DNA of 64,000 bases from B1Sed10-231 sp046483385. GTDB taxonomy: Bacteria > Planctomycetota > Brocadiia > SM23-32. The notes below the pieces were generated by a model. The model did not search any database and was not told the DNA's origin. It worked only from the letters and a program-made list of their open reading frames with translations. Positions 34,320 to 43,623 of this stretch are shown piece after piece. The stretch covers positions 1 to 64,000 of the forward strand of contig JAWODG010000194.1 of NCBI GenBank assembly GCA_046483385.1. Direction: 5' to 3'. Every line of letters begins with the position of its first letter. Within the stretch, counting starts at the first letter, position 1. The position numbers and the translations under genes were made by a program.

Positions 34320-35533
34320 CCGCCCGCATGACACTTCTGCCTCCGGACTGCGACGCCCGCGTCCAGGTAATCGGGCCCTCCTATCTCGATGAGATAGTCG
34401 AGGTCGATGGTCCACTGTGCCATGAGCGATGGGTGAGGGAGGCACTGCCGGAACGGGCCGGACCGGTCCGGATCGATTACAGCCGCACGGAAGCGGAGCG
34501 CGAGCCGCTGGATGAACCCGGCGTGTTCCTGCAGGTGGATTCCCCCGGTGGCGACAGCATACGCGTCACCGAACCGGGGGCCACCGGCGGACACCGGTTG
34601 CTGGTAGAGGAGGAACGGCTCTTCGATGCCGGCTCGCTGGGCTTGCCCGACGAGGCCAAAGTGCCGCCGTTGCGCACGGAGGTGCCGCTCTGCGGCAGGC
34701 GATTGCAGTTGGGCGGCATGGGGGCGGGCTACGCACTGGCGCTCGGCGGCCGGCTGGTGCTGCCGCTCGGCACCACAGCCGGCCGGCCGGATGCCGACGC
34801 GCTGAAACTGTGCGAGATGATGGAAGAATGCGGCGTCGCCTATCAGCCGGTTCTGGTGTCCGGCGCGGGCACGGACGTTACCACGCTGCTGTGGAGTTCG
34901 CCCGGAGACAAGTTGCCCGTGGGACGGCGCAGCGCCTGCTACGCCGTAACCGCGGAAGCCCTGCTGGAGCGCGCCGTGCCCGCCGACCTTAACATCATCA
35001 CGTCTCTGCCGAATGCCACCGCCCGGAGTGTGGCGAACGCCCTGACCGGCTGGAAGCTCTTCACTCCGTCCCTGCGCAACGTGCGGGAGGGGGGCGTGGA
35101 GCAGGTCGTTGGAGCCGTGGACGCCATGAGCCTGAACAGCACGGAATGGGGAGCGCTGGCCGAGCCGGAACAGGTCCGACGGTGCTGCCCGCTGGTGCTG
35201 GTGACGCGAGGTGAGGAGGGCGCCGCAGTCTCCTTTCGAGACAAGACCGGACGGCTGCGCTGGACCGAGGTGCCCGCCGCGAGGCTGGAAAAGGGCGTTC
35301 TGGACGCCAACCACGCCGGGGAGGCGTTCACCGCGGGCTTTCTGGGCGCGCTGCTGGAGCAGTTGAGTGTTGCGCAATTGAGGCGGGGTGAGTATTCTGA
35401 GGGCATCCTTCGGGAGGCCGCGTGGCAGGGGTCCCTCAGCGCGGCGCTGGAGTTGACGATACGTGAGATGCGCTTCCCCGACCGGGCGGAAGTCCTGGAT
35501 CTGCGCGAGCGCACGCCTCTTCCCGGGCGTTGA
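34316..35533 (+). CDS. Divergent PfkB/ribokinase-family carbohydrate kinase
   Basis: The protein (405 residues from the GTG, 401 from an ATG at 34328) has an unfamiliar N-terminal 120 residues. A PfkB-like fold follows: GGMGAGYALALGG, CGVAYQPVLVSGAGTDVTTLLW, NIITSLPNATARSV, LVLVTRGEEGAAV, and DANHAGEAFTAGFLGALLE. That last segment is the catalytic motif, normally DTTGAGDAF. Here the anion-hole Gly is His and the catalytic Asp is Glu, so activity may be altered. The GTG overlaps the RuBisCO-like stop by four bases, implying coupled translation and a shared pathway. Phosphorylation of a sugar or sugar acid before the RuBisCO-like step is a reasonable guess. Confidence 0.8.
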   Translation: MTARMTLLPPDCDARVQVIGPSYLDEIVEVDGPLCHERWVREALPERAGPVRIDYSRTEAEREPLDEPGVFLQVDSPGGDSIRVTEPGATGGHRLLVEEERLFDAGSLGLPDEAKVPPLRTEVPLCGRRLQLGGMGAGYALALGGRLVLPLGTTAGRPDADALKLCEMMEECGVAYQPVLVSGAGTDVTTLLWSSPGDKLPVGRRSACYAVTAEALLERAVPADLNIITSLPNATARSVANALTGWKLFTPSLRNVREGGVEQVVGAVDAMSLNSTEWGALAEPEQVRRCCPLVLVTRGEEGAAVSFRDKTGRLRWTEVPAARLEKGVLDANHAGEAFTAGFLGALLEQLSVAQLRRGEYSEGILREAAWQGSLSAALELTIREMRFPDRAEVLDLRERTPLPGR

Positions 35534-35561
35534 CAGACACTCGAACCGCCGGAGAACTGAC

Positions 35562-38183
35562 ATGAAGCATACGAAGAGGGTCGCGACCGTTGTGGCGATT
35601 GGCATGGCACTATTTGGATTGACAACAGCGCCCGCCCGGGCCGTTGAACGGATGACCCCCACCGTGACCGGTGAAGGCTACGTCTGGTGGGAGGGCGAGC
35701 ATGCCGTGGAGAACAACTTCACCACCCCTGACGATTTCATGAAGGAGGGAGTCGAGGGCTTCTGCTCCAACGACGACTGGCTGACCGTGAGTCAATCGCC
35801 GGCTCCGACCGGCGGCCTGACGGCCACCTGGCGGATCGAAGTGCCGAAAGAGGCGGAGTATGACCTCTGGGCGCGCGTCGGCTACCGCCCCTGGTCGGGC
35901 AACCTGTGGCGTTTCGACGACGGGGAATGGGCCGAGGCCCGCGCCGACGACTCGTTCTGGCAGACGCTGCACCATGCCCGCTACCGGCCCACCTCCTGGA
36001 CGCGCTTCGGCAAGGTTCGGCTGAGCGCGGGCGAGCATACCTTCCAGGTAAGATTTCCCGAGGGCGAGAACGCCCACCAGGGCTTCGACTGCTTCATCCT
36101 CGCCGAGCGTTCCTTCGTGCCGAGGGGCAAGTATCGACCCGACCAGGACGTGCCGGCGCCGGATGACCTGGCCGACCGTGAGCCCGCGTGGTGGCCCTTC
36201 CAGCCGGAGTGGCATCCCGACCAGGAGCCGGCGCTCGACCTGTCCGGCATGAACGACCCGATCGGTTCACATGGGCGCGTGGAGATGCGGGACGGGGAGT
36301 TGTACTTCGAGGACGGCACGCCGGTGCGCTTCTGGGGCGTCAACGTCAGCTACCATCAGGGGCGCGGCATCTACATGACACACGAGGACGCCGACGCGTT
36401 CGCCGACTTCCTGGCGCGTCTGGGCGTCAACATCGTGCGCCTGCACGTCATGCACAGCGCCAACAGCCTCATAGACGATAGCCGGAACGACACGCAGCAC
36501 TTCGACAAGGACCGGCTGGATCGGGTGGATCACCTGGCGGCCGCACTGTTCGAGCGGGGCATCTACGTGAACCTGGACCTGATGTACCACCGGATGTTCA
36601 AGGAAGGGGACAACATCGACTCGGAGCTGGTCGGCACCAGCGGGGAGGGCGACTACAACGTCAACTGGGCCGCCGGCAGCGCCGCCCTGTTCCACCCGCG
36701 CGCCATCGAGCTGAACCGTGCGCTCTACCGCAAGTTCCTCGACCGGGTCAACCCCTACACCGGCCGCCGCTGGGCCGATGAGCCCGGCATGGCCATGCTG
36801 ACCATCCAGAACGAACAGTCCATCTTCTGGGGCACCACCAACATCCACCGCGGCCGTCCCCGCGAGATACTGAACGAGCTTTACACCCAGTGGCTGCGCG
36901 AGCGCTACGGCTCGCAGGCCTACCTGGCCGAGGCCTGGCAGGTGGAAGGCGAGCGGTCCCCCTTCTCTCCGGGCGAGGACCTGGACGCCGGCCTGATCGA
37001 GCTGGGGCAGGTGGGGGTGCAGTCCGCGCCTCATCTGCGCAAGCGGGGCATTGATCAGTTGCGCTTCCTCTACCACATGGAGACTAAGTTCTACTCCGAG
37101 ACCATCGCGGCCATGCGCCGCTGGGGGGTGAAGTGCCCTATCATAACTTCCAACTGGCGTGGCGCCGGCGAGACGACCCGCCTCGTCATCCAGGCATCGG
37201 CGCTGGGGGACTTTGTGGACCGGCATTACTACTCGGGCGGCGCCACGCTGGTGAGCCGGGTGGGGCAGGGCACCCTGGGCGCGGCGTTCGACCAGGTGGC
37301 CGGCCGGGCCTTCGGCGTCTCGGAGTGGAACGCGGGCACGCGCGGCCGCACCACGCCTGAGGTGGCGCCGCTGGTGGCCACCATGAGCGCTTTCCAGGCG
37401 TGGGACGCGATGTTCCAGTTTTGCGTCGGCTCGCCCACCTGGGAGACGTGGCTGGGCGGGCTTCGGCTGGTTCCCGGTCACTATGCGCTGTATCCGGCGG
37501 CAGCCTTCATATTCCGCAGGGGCGATATCCGGCCGGGTGAGCTGGTCTTCGAGCGACGTCGCAGCCCCGAGACCCAGTTCAGCTTCCAGCCCGAGCGGCG
37601 CGGCGCGCCCCTCGAGGTTATGGCCGTCGGACGCGTGCAGAACCGCTACGTTGACGAGCCGACCGAGGACCTGCTGCGCTCGGACCTGGTTGACCGTCTC
37701 TGGGACCGGGAGGCCGGCGTCGTGCGGCCGTCCACGGGCGAGTTCGAGTGGCGCTATGCCGACGACCTGATGCGCCTGGACGCCGCCCGCACGCAGGGCG
37801 CATTCGGGGCCCTGGCCGGGCGACGCATCATCTGCCCGGACGTGGAGATTGAGACGCCCAACGAGTTCTGCGCGGTGCTCGTGAGCAGCCTCGAACAGCA
37901 GCCTATATCCGACGCCGGGCGCTTGTTGGTGTCCGCGGTTGGCCGAGCGCAGAACCTGCCGGCCCCGCCCCCCACGGTCGAGGGACGCGACAGAAGCGTG
38001 CCGCCCTGCTTCATGGAGCCCGTGACGGGAACCGTGACCATAGACACCGACCTCAACGTCGTTCACGCACTGGACGTCAACGGCTACAGGGTCGGCCGCG
38101 TGCCGGCCGAACGCGTGGACGGAAAGCTGCAGTTCCGGATGGAGGGCGCCCCGCAGGTCCTCTACTACGAGGTCACCCGATAG
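35562..38183 (+). CDS. Secreted clan GH-A-like glycoside hydrolase
   Basis: A signal peptide (VATVVAIGMALFGLTTAPARA) leads an 873-residue protein. Residues 30-190 form a beta-sandwich like a carbohydrate-binding module. A barrel follows with FWGVNVSYHQGRGIYM, RLGVNIVRLHVMH, and YVNLDLMYHRMF. The pair expected for a retaining GH-A enzyme is present: Asn-Glu in MLTIQNEQSIFWG (acid/base) and Glu in FGVSEWNAG (nucleophile). A C-terminal beta domain ends the chain. It is related to the two GHs at 45256-49701. GGAG precedes the ATG. The substrate is unknown. It is 28 bases after the kinase gene and may share its transcript. Confidence 0.8.
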   Translation: MKHTKRVATVVAIGMALFGLTTAPARAVERMTPTVTGEGYVWWEGEHAVENNFTTPDDFMKEGVEGFCSNDDWLTVSQSPAPTGGLTATWRIEVPKEAEYDLWARVGYRPWSGNLWRFDDGEWAEARADDSFWQTLHHARYRPTSWTRFGKVRLSAGEHTFQVRFPEGENAHQGFDCFILAERSFVPRGKYRPDQDVPAPDDLADREPAWWPFQPEWHPDQEPALDLSGMNDPIGSHGRVEMRDGELYFEDGTPVRFWGVNVSYHQGRGIYMTHEDADAFADFLARLGVNIVRLHVMHSANSLIDDSRNDTQHFDKDRLDRVDHLAAALFERGIYVNLDLMYHRMFKEGDNIDSELVGTSGEGDYNVNWAAGSAALFHPRAIELNRALYRKFLDRVNPYTGRRWADEPGMAMLTIQNEQSIFWGTTNIHRGRPREILNELYTQWLRERYGSQAYLAEAWQVEGERSPFSPGEDLDAGLIELGQVGVQSAPHLRKRGIDQLRFLYHMETKFYSETIAAMRRWGVKCPIITSNWRGAGETTRLVIQASALGDFVDRHYYSGGATLVSRVGQGTLGAAFDQVAGRAFGVSEWNAGTRGRTTPEVAPLVATMSAFQAWDAMFQFCVGSPTWETWLGGLRLVPGHYALYPAAAFIFRRGDIRPGELVFERRRSPETQFSFQPERRGAPLEVMAVGRVQNRYVDEPTEDLLRSDLVDRLWDREAGVVRPSTGEFEWRYADDLMRLDAARTQGAFGALAGRRIICPDVEIETPNEFCAVLVSSLEQQPISDAGRLLVSAVGRAQNLPAPPPTVEGRDRSVPPCFMEPVTGTVTIDTDLNVVHALDVNGYRVGRVPAERVDGKLQFRMEGAPQVLYYEVTR

Positions 38184-38192
38184 GAGGTTTAC

Positions 38193-38837
38193 CTACTCGG
38201 CACGGACGGAGCGGAGGAAGTCGAACCAGGGCTCGAAGCCCGTGCCCCGTGTGGCGGAGGTCTCGAACACGTGGATGCCGGGGCGGACCCTGTGAGCATC
38301 GTCCTTAACGCGTTCCACATCGTAGGGGCAGTGTTCCGCCAGGTCGATCTTGTTGATGAACAGGACGTCGGCGCGCACGAACAGCGCCGGATACTTGCGG
38401 ATCTTCTCGTCGCCCTCGGGGATGCTCAGCACGGCCACCTTGATGTTCTCTCCCAGGTCGAACGCCGAGGGGCAGACCAGGTTGCCCACGTTCTCGACGA
38501 ACAGGAAGTCGATCGCCTCCAGGTCCATCTCGGCGACCACGTCGGCTACCTGGCGGGCGTTAAGGTGGCAGCCTCCGCCGGTCTCGATGGGGTATGCTTC
38601 GACACCGCACTCGGCGATGCGGTCCGCGTCCAATGCCGTCTTGACGTCGCCGATGACGGCGGCAAAGCGCCCGTCGAAGTGGCGTGCGGTGTGTTCGAGT
38701 ATGGAGGTCTTGCCGCAGCCGGGCGAGCCGATCAGGTTCATCACATAGACTCCTTTCTCGGCGAACGCCTCCCGGTTCCGGGCAGCTATGGCGTCGTTGC
38801 TCTCGCGAGCCGAGCGCTGCAGGTCAACCTTGCTCAT
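38193..38837 (-). CDS. hypB: Hydrogenase nickel-insertion GTPase HypB
   Basis: HypB delivers nickel to NiFe hydrogenase with HypA. The 214 residues show the P-loop NLIGSPGCGKTSILEH, switch and metal residues in GGGCHLN (Cys-His pair), LFVENVGNLVCPSAFDLGE, and the G4 motif INKIDLAEHC. There is no His-rich N-terminus, so it lacks the nickel-storage region seen in some HypB proteins. It overlaps hypA by 14 bases and has GGAGG upstream. hypC, hypD, hypE and hypF are not in the window. Confidence 0.95.
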   Translation of the reverse strand: MSKVDLQRSARESNDAIAARNREAFAEKGVYVMNLIGSPGCGKTSILEHTARHFDGRFAAVIGDVKTALDADRIAECGVEAYPIETGGGCHLNARQVADVVAEMDLEAIDFLFVENVGNLVCPSAFDLGENIKVAVLSIPEGDEKIRKYPALFVRADVLFINKIDLAEHCPYDVERVKDDAHRVRPGIHVFETSATRGTGFEPWFDFLRSVRAE

Positions 38838-39171
38838 CTCTCACCTCCACGTGGCGGATCGTCAGGTCCGTGCCCCGGATGACCTCGCGGTCGAAGCCTT
38901 CGCACTGCGGGCACGGATCGAACATCTCCTCTGGTTCATACTCGGCGCCGCAGGAGCAGCGGACCCGGGCGCGAACTTCCGTGATCTCAACCCGGACGCC
39001 CTCTATACCTTCCTGTTCCAGGATAACGCCCATGCAGAACTCGAGCGAATCGACGTTCACCGATGAGAGCGTGCCGACGTCCAGCGCGATGGCCACGATA
39101 TCGGCCGGCTCAGCATCCACGGCGCTGAGCACGGTCCTTACGATGTCCTGGGAAAGGGCGAGTTCATGCAT
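38824..39171 (-). CDS. hypA: Hydrogenase nickel metallochaperone HypA
   Basis: The protein begins MHELALSQDIV, with the nickel-binding His2. Towards the C-terminus it has two CxxC-type pairs (CSCGAEYEPEEMFDPCPQC) that form the structural zinc site. Length is 115 residues, which is standard. It is read with hypB and follows the maturation protease gene with a 67-base gap. Confidence 0.95.
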   Translation of the reverse strand: MHELALSQDIVRTVLSAVDAEPADIVAIALDVGTLSSVNVDSLEFCMGVILEQEGIEGVRVEITEVRARVRCSCGAEYEPEEMFDPCPQCEGFDREVIRGTDLTIRHVEVRDEQG

Positions 39172-39238
39172 CGGGGAAGGCCCGCTTCGAGTACCTCATT
39201 ATACGTCGCGACCGGTCGAGCCGCACCCGAGCGAGGGC

Positions 39239-39712
39239 TCAGGAGAGCTCCCGCAAGATGGCCTCCAGATAGTCGCCGATGCTGGATGCCAGCGCCGGGG
39301 ACAGTTCCTGCCCTGGTTCCGTGCTCTGCGGCTGAATGCCGAACAGGACGACCCGTTCCGGCAACTCGCCCAGTTCGCGGGCCAGTTCCAGCGTCTCCAT
39401 CAGGTCCTGGCCGTGCAGCGTCATGCGGAACCGCTCTTTCCGGGAATGCGCCTCGTCCGGCGTGAAGCGACGGAGCGTGCCCGGCGCTTCATCCATGAAG
39501 GCGCAGTCGATGAAGATGACTCGCTCGTATCCCCGCATGGCGTGCAGTACGGTGAGGCCGGCGACTCCGAGGTCCAGGAAGTCGCAATCGGCCGCTTCGC
39601 CGACTTTCTCGCGCAGCCGTTCCACCAGCAGGGGACCCACGCCCTCGTCGGTCATCAGCGGATTGCCGAGACCGGCGACCAGCGTCTTGGCCTCCGCAGG
39701 AGCTTCCGTCAC
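39239..39712 (-). CDS. Hydrogenase maturation endopeptidase
   Basis: HyaD/HycI-type protease that removes the C-terminal tail of the hydrogenase large subunit once nickel is in place. The 157-residue protein has LVAGLGNPLMTDEGVGPLLVERL with the conserved metal-sensing acidic residue, FIDCAFMDE with the second Asp, and a C-terminal LHGQDLMETLELARELG with the His. The ATG overlaps the end of hydA by four bases, placing the enzyme directly after its substrate gene. Confidence 0.93.
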   Translation of the reverse strand: MTEAPAEAKTLVAGLGNPLMTDEGVGPLLVERLREKVGEAADCDFLDLGVAGLTVLHAMRGYERVIFIDCAFMDEAPGTLRRFTPDEAHSRKERFRMTLHGQDLMETLELARELGELPERVVLFGIQPQSTEPGQELSPALASSIGDYLEAILRELS

Positions 39713-41007
39713 TCGAACTCCACGTCGAGGTAATGTGTCGAGCAGGAGATGCAGGGGTCGTAGGACCGAACGAGCATCTTGAGCTGCCTTGTGGTCTCCT
39801 CCTGGCCTTCGGGCAGCACCTGGGGCACCAGCGCCTCGAAGTCGTGCTGGATGTTGCCGTGGTTCTGGTTGGTGGGGATGCAGATATTGGCGCGCGTGCA
39901 GAGGCCGTTCTGATCGAACGCGTAGCGATGGAACAGGATGCCGCGCGGCGCTTCCACGCAGCCCACTCCCTCGCCGGCCTTCGGCTCGGCCTGGGGTTTC
40001 TCAGGCTCGATACCGGCCTCCAGCAGTTCGTCGCAGAGCTGGATGCCGTGCTCGACGACCTGGACGCACTCGACCACCTGGGCCACGCTGTTCAAGTAAG
40101 GGTTGCAGCAGCCCTTCTTCAGGCCCAACTTCTCGGCCGTCTCAGCGGCGAGCGGCAGCAAGTGCTGGGCGTTCAGGTTGAAGCGCGCCAGCGCACCGAC
40201 GGCGTAGGAGTCGCGGTGCCAGCGGGTCCATTTGGCGGTGGACTGCGGCGAGACATACTCGTTAGCCACAGACTCGAAGCGGTCGACCGGCACGGTCCTT
40301 TCCGCGTCGGTGCTACCGATCTCGCCGTGGTAGAAGGTGTAGTCCGGCGGGCCGACGAGGGCTATGTATTCGGTGTCGCGGTCGAAGTCGGGGAGTTCGC
40401 CGGCCAGGCTTGCCACCACGTCGGCGAGGGCCTTCAGGTCCGGCACGATGTTTTCCAGACGCTCCCGCAACCCGCGCAGCTCGTCCTCGCTCGGCAGCAT
40501 GCCGAATCCGCCGGGACGGATGCTGACCGGGTGGGTCATGCGGCCGCCCAGAAGCTCCATCCACTCGTTGCCCAGCCGGTGGATGCGGATGACCGTCTTG
40601 ACGACGTCCGGATGGGAGGAGACGAGGGGAACGACCGAGGGCACGCCCAGCAGGTCGGGGGCCACCAGGTAGCCCACGTGCAGGCTGTGGCTCTCGAGCT
40701 GCTCTCCGTAGTGCAGCAGTATCCGCAGCTTGTCGGACTGCTCGGAGACCTGGATGTCCAGGGCGCTCTCCACGGCCTTGGTGGCGGCCAGGGAGTGGGT
40801 GACCGAGCAGATGCCGCAGATGCGGCTGGCTATGGTTTGAATGTCCATGAAGCTGCGGCCCCGCACCATGGCCTCGAAGAACCGGGGCGCCTCCGGCACC
40901 TGCCACTCCACCTTCTTGATGCTGCCGTCGTCGGCCTTCACGACGATGTTGCCGTGGCCTTCGACGCGCGTAATATGGTGGACGTTGATGTCAACGCTTT
41001 CAGGCAT
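39709..41007 (-). CDS. hydA: NiFe hydrogenase large subunit (group 3b type)
   Basis: Catalytic subunit that binds the NiFe centre. The N-terminal ligand motif is RICGICSVTHS (Cys64, Cys67) and the C-terminal one DPCISCSTH (Cys419, Cys422, His425). The seven residues after His425 are the tail that the neighbouring protease would remove. The order beta, gamma, delta, alpha matches cytoplasmic NADP(H)-linked bidirectional hydrogenases of the sulfhydrogenase (3b) type. It overlaps hydD by eight bases. Length, 432 residues, is normal. Confidence 0.95.
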   Translation of the reverse strand: MPESVDINVHHITRVEGHGNIVVKADDGSIKKVEWQVPEAPRFFEAMVRGRSFMDIQTIASRICGICSVTHSLAATKAVESALDIQVSEQSDKLRILLHYGEQLESHSLHVGYLVAPDLLGVPSVVPLVSSHPDVVKTVIRIHRLGNEWMELLGGRMTHPVSIRPGGFGMLPSEDELRGLRERLENIVPDLKALADVVASLAGELPDFDRDTEYIALVGPPDYTFYHGEIGSTDAERTVPVDRFESVANEYVSPQSTAKWTRWHRDSYAVGALARFNLNAQHLLPLAAETAEKLGLKKGCCNPYLNSVAQVVECVQVVEHGIQLCDELLEAGIEPEKPQAEPKAGEGVGCVEAPRGILFHRYAFDQNGLCTRANICIPTNQNHGNIQHDFEALVPQVLPEGQEETTRQLKMLVRSYDPCISCSTHYLDVEFE

Positions 41008-41749
41008 TTGTGGGTTCCTGTTTGCTGTTGAAGAGTTCCAACTTGGTCTGGAGGTCTTCGAGGGTGAGCCCGTATTCCTCCATCACTTCCCGCGCCGCAT
41101 CGACGTTGGGATTCGGCGCGTAGCCGCGGCATCCGAAACACCAGAGACCGGCGCTGGGGCAGGGCGCGTTGCAGCCGGCGCGCGTCACAACCCCGAGGCA
41201 GACCTCGCCGTATTCGTAACGGCAGACCGTGCCCCGCTGCTTGCATTCGACGCAGACCGGGTAGTCGGGAATGACCGGTTCCTTGCCCAGCGCGAGGGAC
41301 TTCACCACGTGGGTGAACTCCTTCTTGTCCATCGGGCAGCCGTGGACGTAGTAGTCAACATCCACCACTTCGTCGGCCCCTTTGGTCATGGCCGTGTCGA
41401 GGTGCGGCATGTCGGCCGCGTCACCGTAAACGCAACGTTTGACCTCGTCCAGGTCGAAGTTGTTCTTCAGCTTGTTGACGCCGCCGGTGGTGGCGCAGGC
41501 GCCCAGTGCCACGAGGACGGGCGCCTTCTCGCGGATGCTGCGCAGACGCTCCTCGTCCTGCGGCCGGGTGATGGAACCTTCGACCAGGGCGATGTCGAAG
41601 TCTTCGTCTTTCTCCGACATCGCCTCCCGCCACGTGACGGGTTGGACCACGGAAATGAGGTCCAGCAGCTCCTCTTCCAGGTTCACGATCTGGAGCTGGC
41701 ATCCCTCGCAGCACGCAAAGTCAAAAATGGCAACTCTTGGCTTGCTCAT
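41000..41749 (-). CDS. hydD: NiFe hydrogenase small subunit (sulfhydrogenase delta)
   Basis: The 249-residue subunit carries the iron-sulfur clusters that lead electrons from the NiFe site. FACCEGCQLQIVNLEEELLDL holds the first two Cys ligands of the proximal cluster, GACATTGG and HGCPMDKKEF complete it, and CVECKQRGTVCRYEYGEVCLG with CNAPCPSAGLWCFGC supply further ligands. There is no twin-arginine signal, so the enzyme is cytoplasmic. The ATG directly follows the hydG stop. Confidence 0.94.
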   Translation of the reverse strand: MSKPRVAIFDFACCEGCQLQIVNLEEELLDLISVVQPVTWREAMSEKDEDFDIALVEGSITRPQDEERLRSIREKAPVLVALGACATTGGVNKLKNNFDLDEVKRCVYGDAADMPHLDTAMTKGADEVVDVDYYVHGCPMDKKEFTHVVKSLALGKEPVIPDYPVCVECKQRGTVCRYEYGEVCLGVVTRAGCNAPCPSAGLWCFGCRGYAPNPNVDAAREVMEEYGLTLEDLQTKLELFNSKQEPTNA

Positions 41750-42601
41750 TTACTGGATGGCCTCCCTGACTTCCTCTATCTCGCCCAGGTTGAAAACCGG
41801 CCCGTCCTGGCAGACGTAGATGCCGTTGACCTGGCAGTGGCCGCATTTCCCGAGCCCGCATTTCATCCGCCGTTCCAGCGAGACGTAGATGTCGTCGGCC
41901 GTCATCCCCATCTCGTACAGGTCCCAGATGACGAACTTGTACATCACGGGCGGGCCGCAGATGATGGCGACCGTGTTGTCGGGGTCGATCTCGACCTTCG
42001 GCAGCAGCGTGGTGATGACCCCCACGTTGCCGGTCCAGTTCTCGTCGCCCTTGTCCACGGTTTCCAGGAAATCCACGTCGTCCTGCTCGTCCCACCGGGC
42101 CAGTTCGTCGGTAAAAAGGCGCTCTGCCGGGGACTTGCAGCCGAACAGGATCTTCACGTCTCCATAGTCGTCCCGGTTGTGCAGCACGTAATGGATGGCG
42201 GAGCGGACCGGCACCAGTCCGATGCCGCCGCAGACGAACATGATGTCTTTGCCTTTCAGCCCGTCGTCCACGGGAAAGTGCGTGCCGTAGGGGCCGCGAA
42301 TACCCACCTTGTCGCCCGCTTCCAGCCCGTGGATACCGGAGGTGACGTTGCCCACGCGGCGGACCACCATCTCGAAAGACCCGTTCCTGGTGGGGGAGGA
42401 TGAGATGGAGAAGGGCGCCTCTCCGTAGGCGGGCAGGGAGAGTTCGACGAACTGCCCCGGCATGTGGCCGAGCTCAGCCCCGGAGTCCAGCTTGAACTCC
42501 AGGAACTGCTCCAACTCGGTCATCGACTCGGACTTCAGCACGGTAGCCGGTTGGGGCAGGTAGAGGTCTTTGTCGCTTGAGGAACCACACGAGCAACTCA
42601 T
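41750..42601 (-). CDS. hydG: FAD/NAD(P)-binding subunit (sulfhydrogenase gamma)
   Basis: A ferredoxin-reductase-like protein of 283 residues that links the hydrogenase to NAD(P). The FAD site is GEAPFSISSSP, the NAD(P) site is DIMFVCGGIGLVPVRSAIHY and VAIICGPPVMYKFV, and the C-terminus holds a 2Fe-2S site, CGLGKCGHCQVNGIYVCQDGP. The ATG shares one base with the stop of hydB (TGATG), so the longer open frame upstream, which overlaps hydB, is not used. Confidence 0.94.
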   Translation of the reverse strand: MSCSCGSSSDKDLYLPQPATVLKSESMTELEQFLEFKLDSGAELGHMPGQFVELSLPAYGEAPFSISSSPTRNGSFEMVVRRVGNVTSGIHGLEAGDKVGIRGPYGTHFPVDDGLKGKDIMFVCGGIGLVPVRSAIHYVLHNRDDYGDVKILFGCKSPAERLFTDELARWDEQDDVDFLETVDKGDENWTGNVGVITTLLPKVEIDPDNTVAIICGPPVMYKFVIWDLYEMGMTADDIYVSLERRMKCGLGKCGHCQVNGIYVCQDGPVFNLGEIEEVREAIQ

Positions 42602-43623
42602 CACTCGTCCTCCAGAAGGCGGTTGTAGACAGTGACGGGATTGGCGATGTTGGCCACGCAGGCCGAGATGCACCGGCCGCAGCCGACGCAGGCGCACTCG
42701 CCGATCATCTCGGGCACGTACTTGCCCTTGCGGTAGTAGCGATGGCGGAAGCGTTCCGTCCGCTCGGCGCGGAAGTTGTGCCCCCCGGCCACGGTGGCGA
42801 AGGAGGCCAGCATGCAGCCGTCCCAGGCGCGCTTCCGTTCGCCGCTCTCCAGGTCCCACTCCACGTCGTCCTGCACGTCGAAGCAATAGCAGGTGGGGCA
42901 GCAGAGGTTGCAGGAGCCGCAGGAGAAGCACAGCTCCGCCTGCTCTTCCCAGACCGGGTGGTCGTAATTCTCTTCCAGCAGCTCCGGCAGGTCGCCGGGG
43001 AACATCTTCAGCTCGTGCTGCCGCAACAGCCGGTTGTTGGCGTGCCAGACCTCACGTCGCGCCTGCAGGTCCTTCTCGCCGGCTTCCTGAGAGTCTTCCA
43101 GCAGTTCGAGAAGCTTCTCACCCTTCTCGGTCTGGCAGTCGGCCAGGTAGTGGTCGCCGATCTTGGTCAGCAGGATATCGAAGCCTTCCTTGACGTTGGC
43201 GGTGCCCATGCAGCCGGCGAAGCAGTTCTCCGAGCAGTTCTGCACGTCGCAGGCGACTATGGTGGCCTGCTCCCAACGCGCCATGTAGTGCTGGTCGTAG
43301 TTGTCGCGGGACCAGATCTCGGCCATCTGGTTCAGCGCCACCATGTCGTAGGGATGGACGCCGAACAGCACGAACGGTTCGTCGTCCACGACGCTCTCGT
43401 ACTCGTTGCCGCGGTAGCGGATGAGAGTCTCGGTGGGGGGTTGGAAGAAGGCCTTTGGCGGAGTGTAGGCGACGTCGTAGTCGAGCCGCAGGTCGTCCGC
43501 CTCCGACAGGGGAGCGAAGGCAAACTTATCGTCCTTGGCCTGGATGCCGATAACGCGGTTTTCCGCGATAATGCGGTCCACCCAGGCATTCAGGGATGCA
43601 GTGCTGAGCTTCCTAATGCCCAT
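42601..43623 (-). CDS. hydB: 4Fe-4S electron-transfer subunit (sulfhydrogenase beta)
   Basis: The 340-residue protein belongs to the HydB/anaerobic sulfite reductase A group. It has two 4Fe-4S motifs near the C-terminus, CFSCGSCNLCCPTCYCFDV and CACVGCGRCISACVANIANP, plus a Cys-containing middle segment (CDVQNCSENCFAGCMG). It relays electrons between the flavin subunit and the small subunit. It is the first gene of the operon, with AAGGAG before the ATG and a near-consensus promoter about 100 bases upstream. Confidence 0.92.
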   Translation of the reverse strand: MGIRKLSTASLNAWVDRIIAENRVIGIQAKDDKFAFAPLSEADDLRLDYDVAYTPPKAFFQPPTETLIRYRGNEYESVVDDEPFVLFGVHPYDMVALNQMAEIWSRDNYDQHYMARWEQATIVACDVQNCSENCFAGCMGTANVKEGFDILLTKIGDHYLADCQTEKGEKLLELLEDSQEAGEKDLQARREVWHANNRLLRQHELKMFPGDLPELLEENYDHPVWEEQAELCFSCGSCNLCCPTCYCFDVQDDVEWDLESGERKRAWDGCMLASFATVAGGHNFRAERTERFRHRYYRKGKYVPEMIGECACVGCGRCISACVANIANPVTVYNRLLEDE

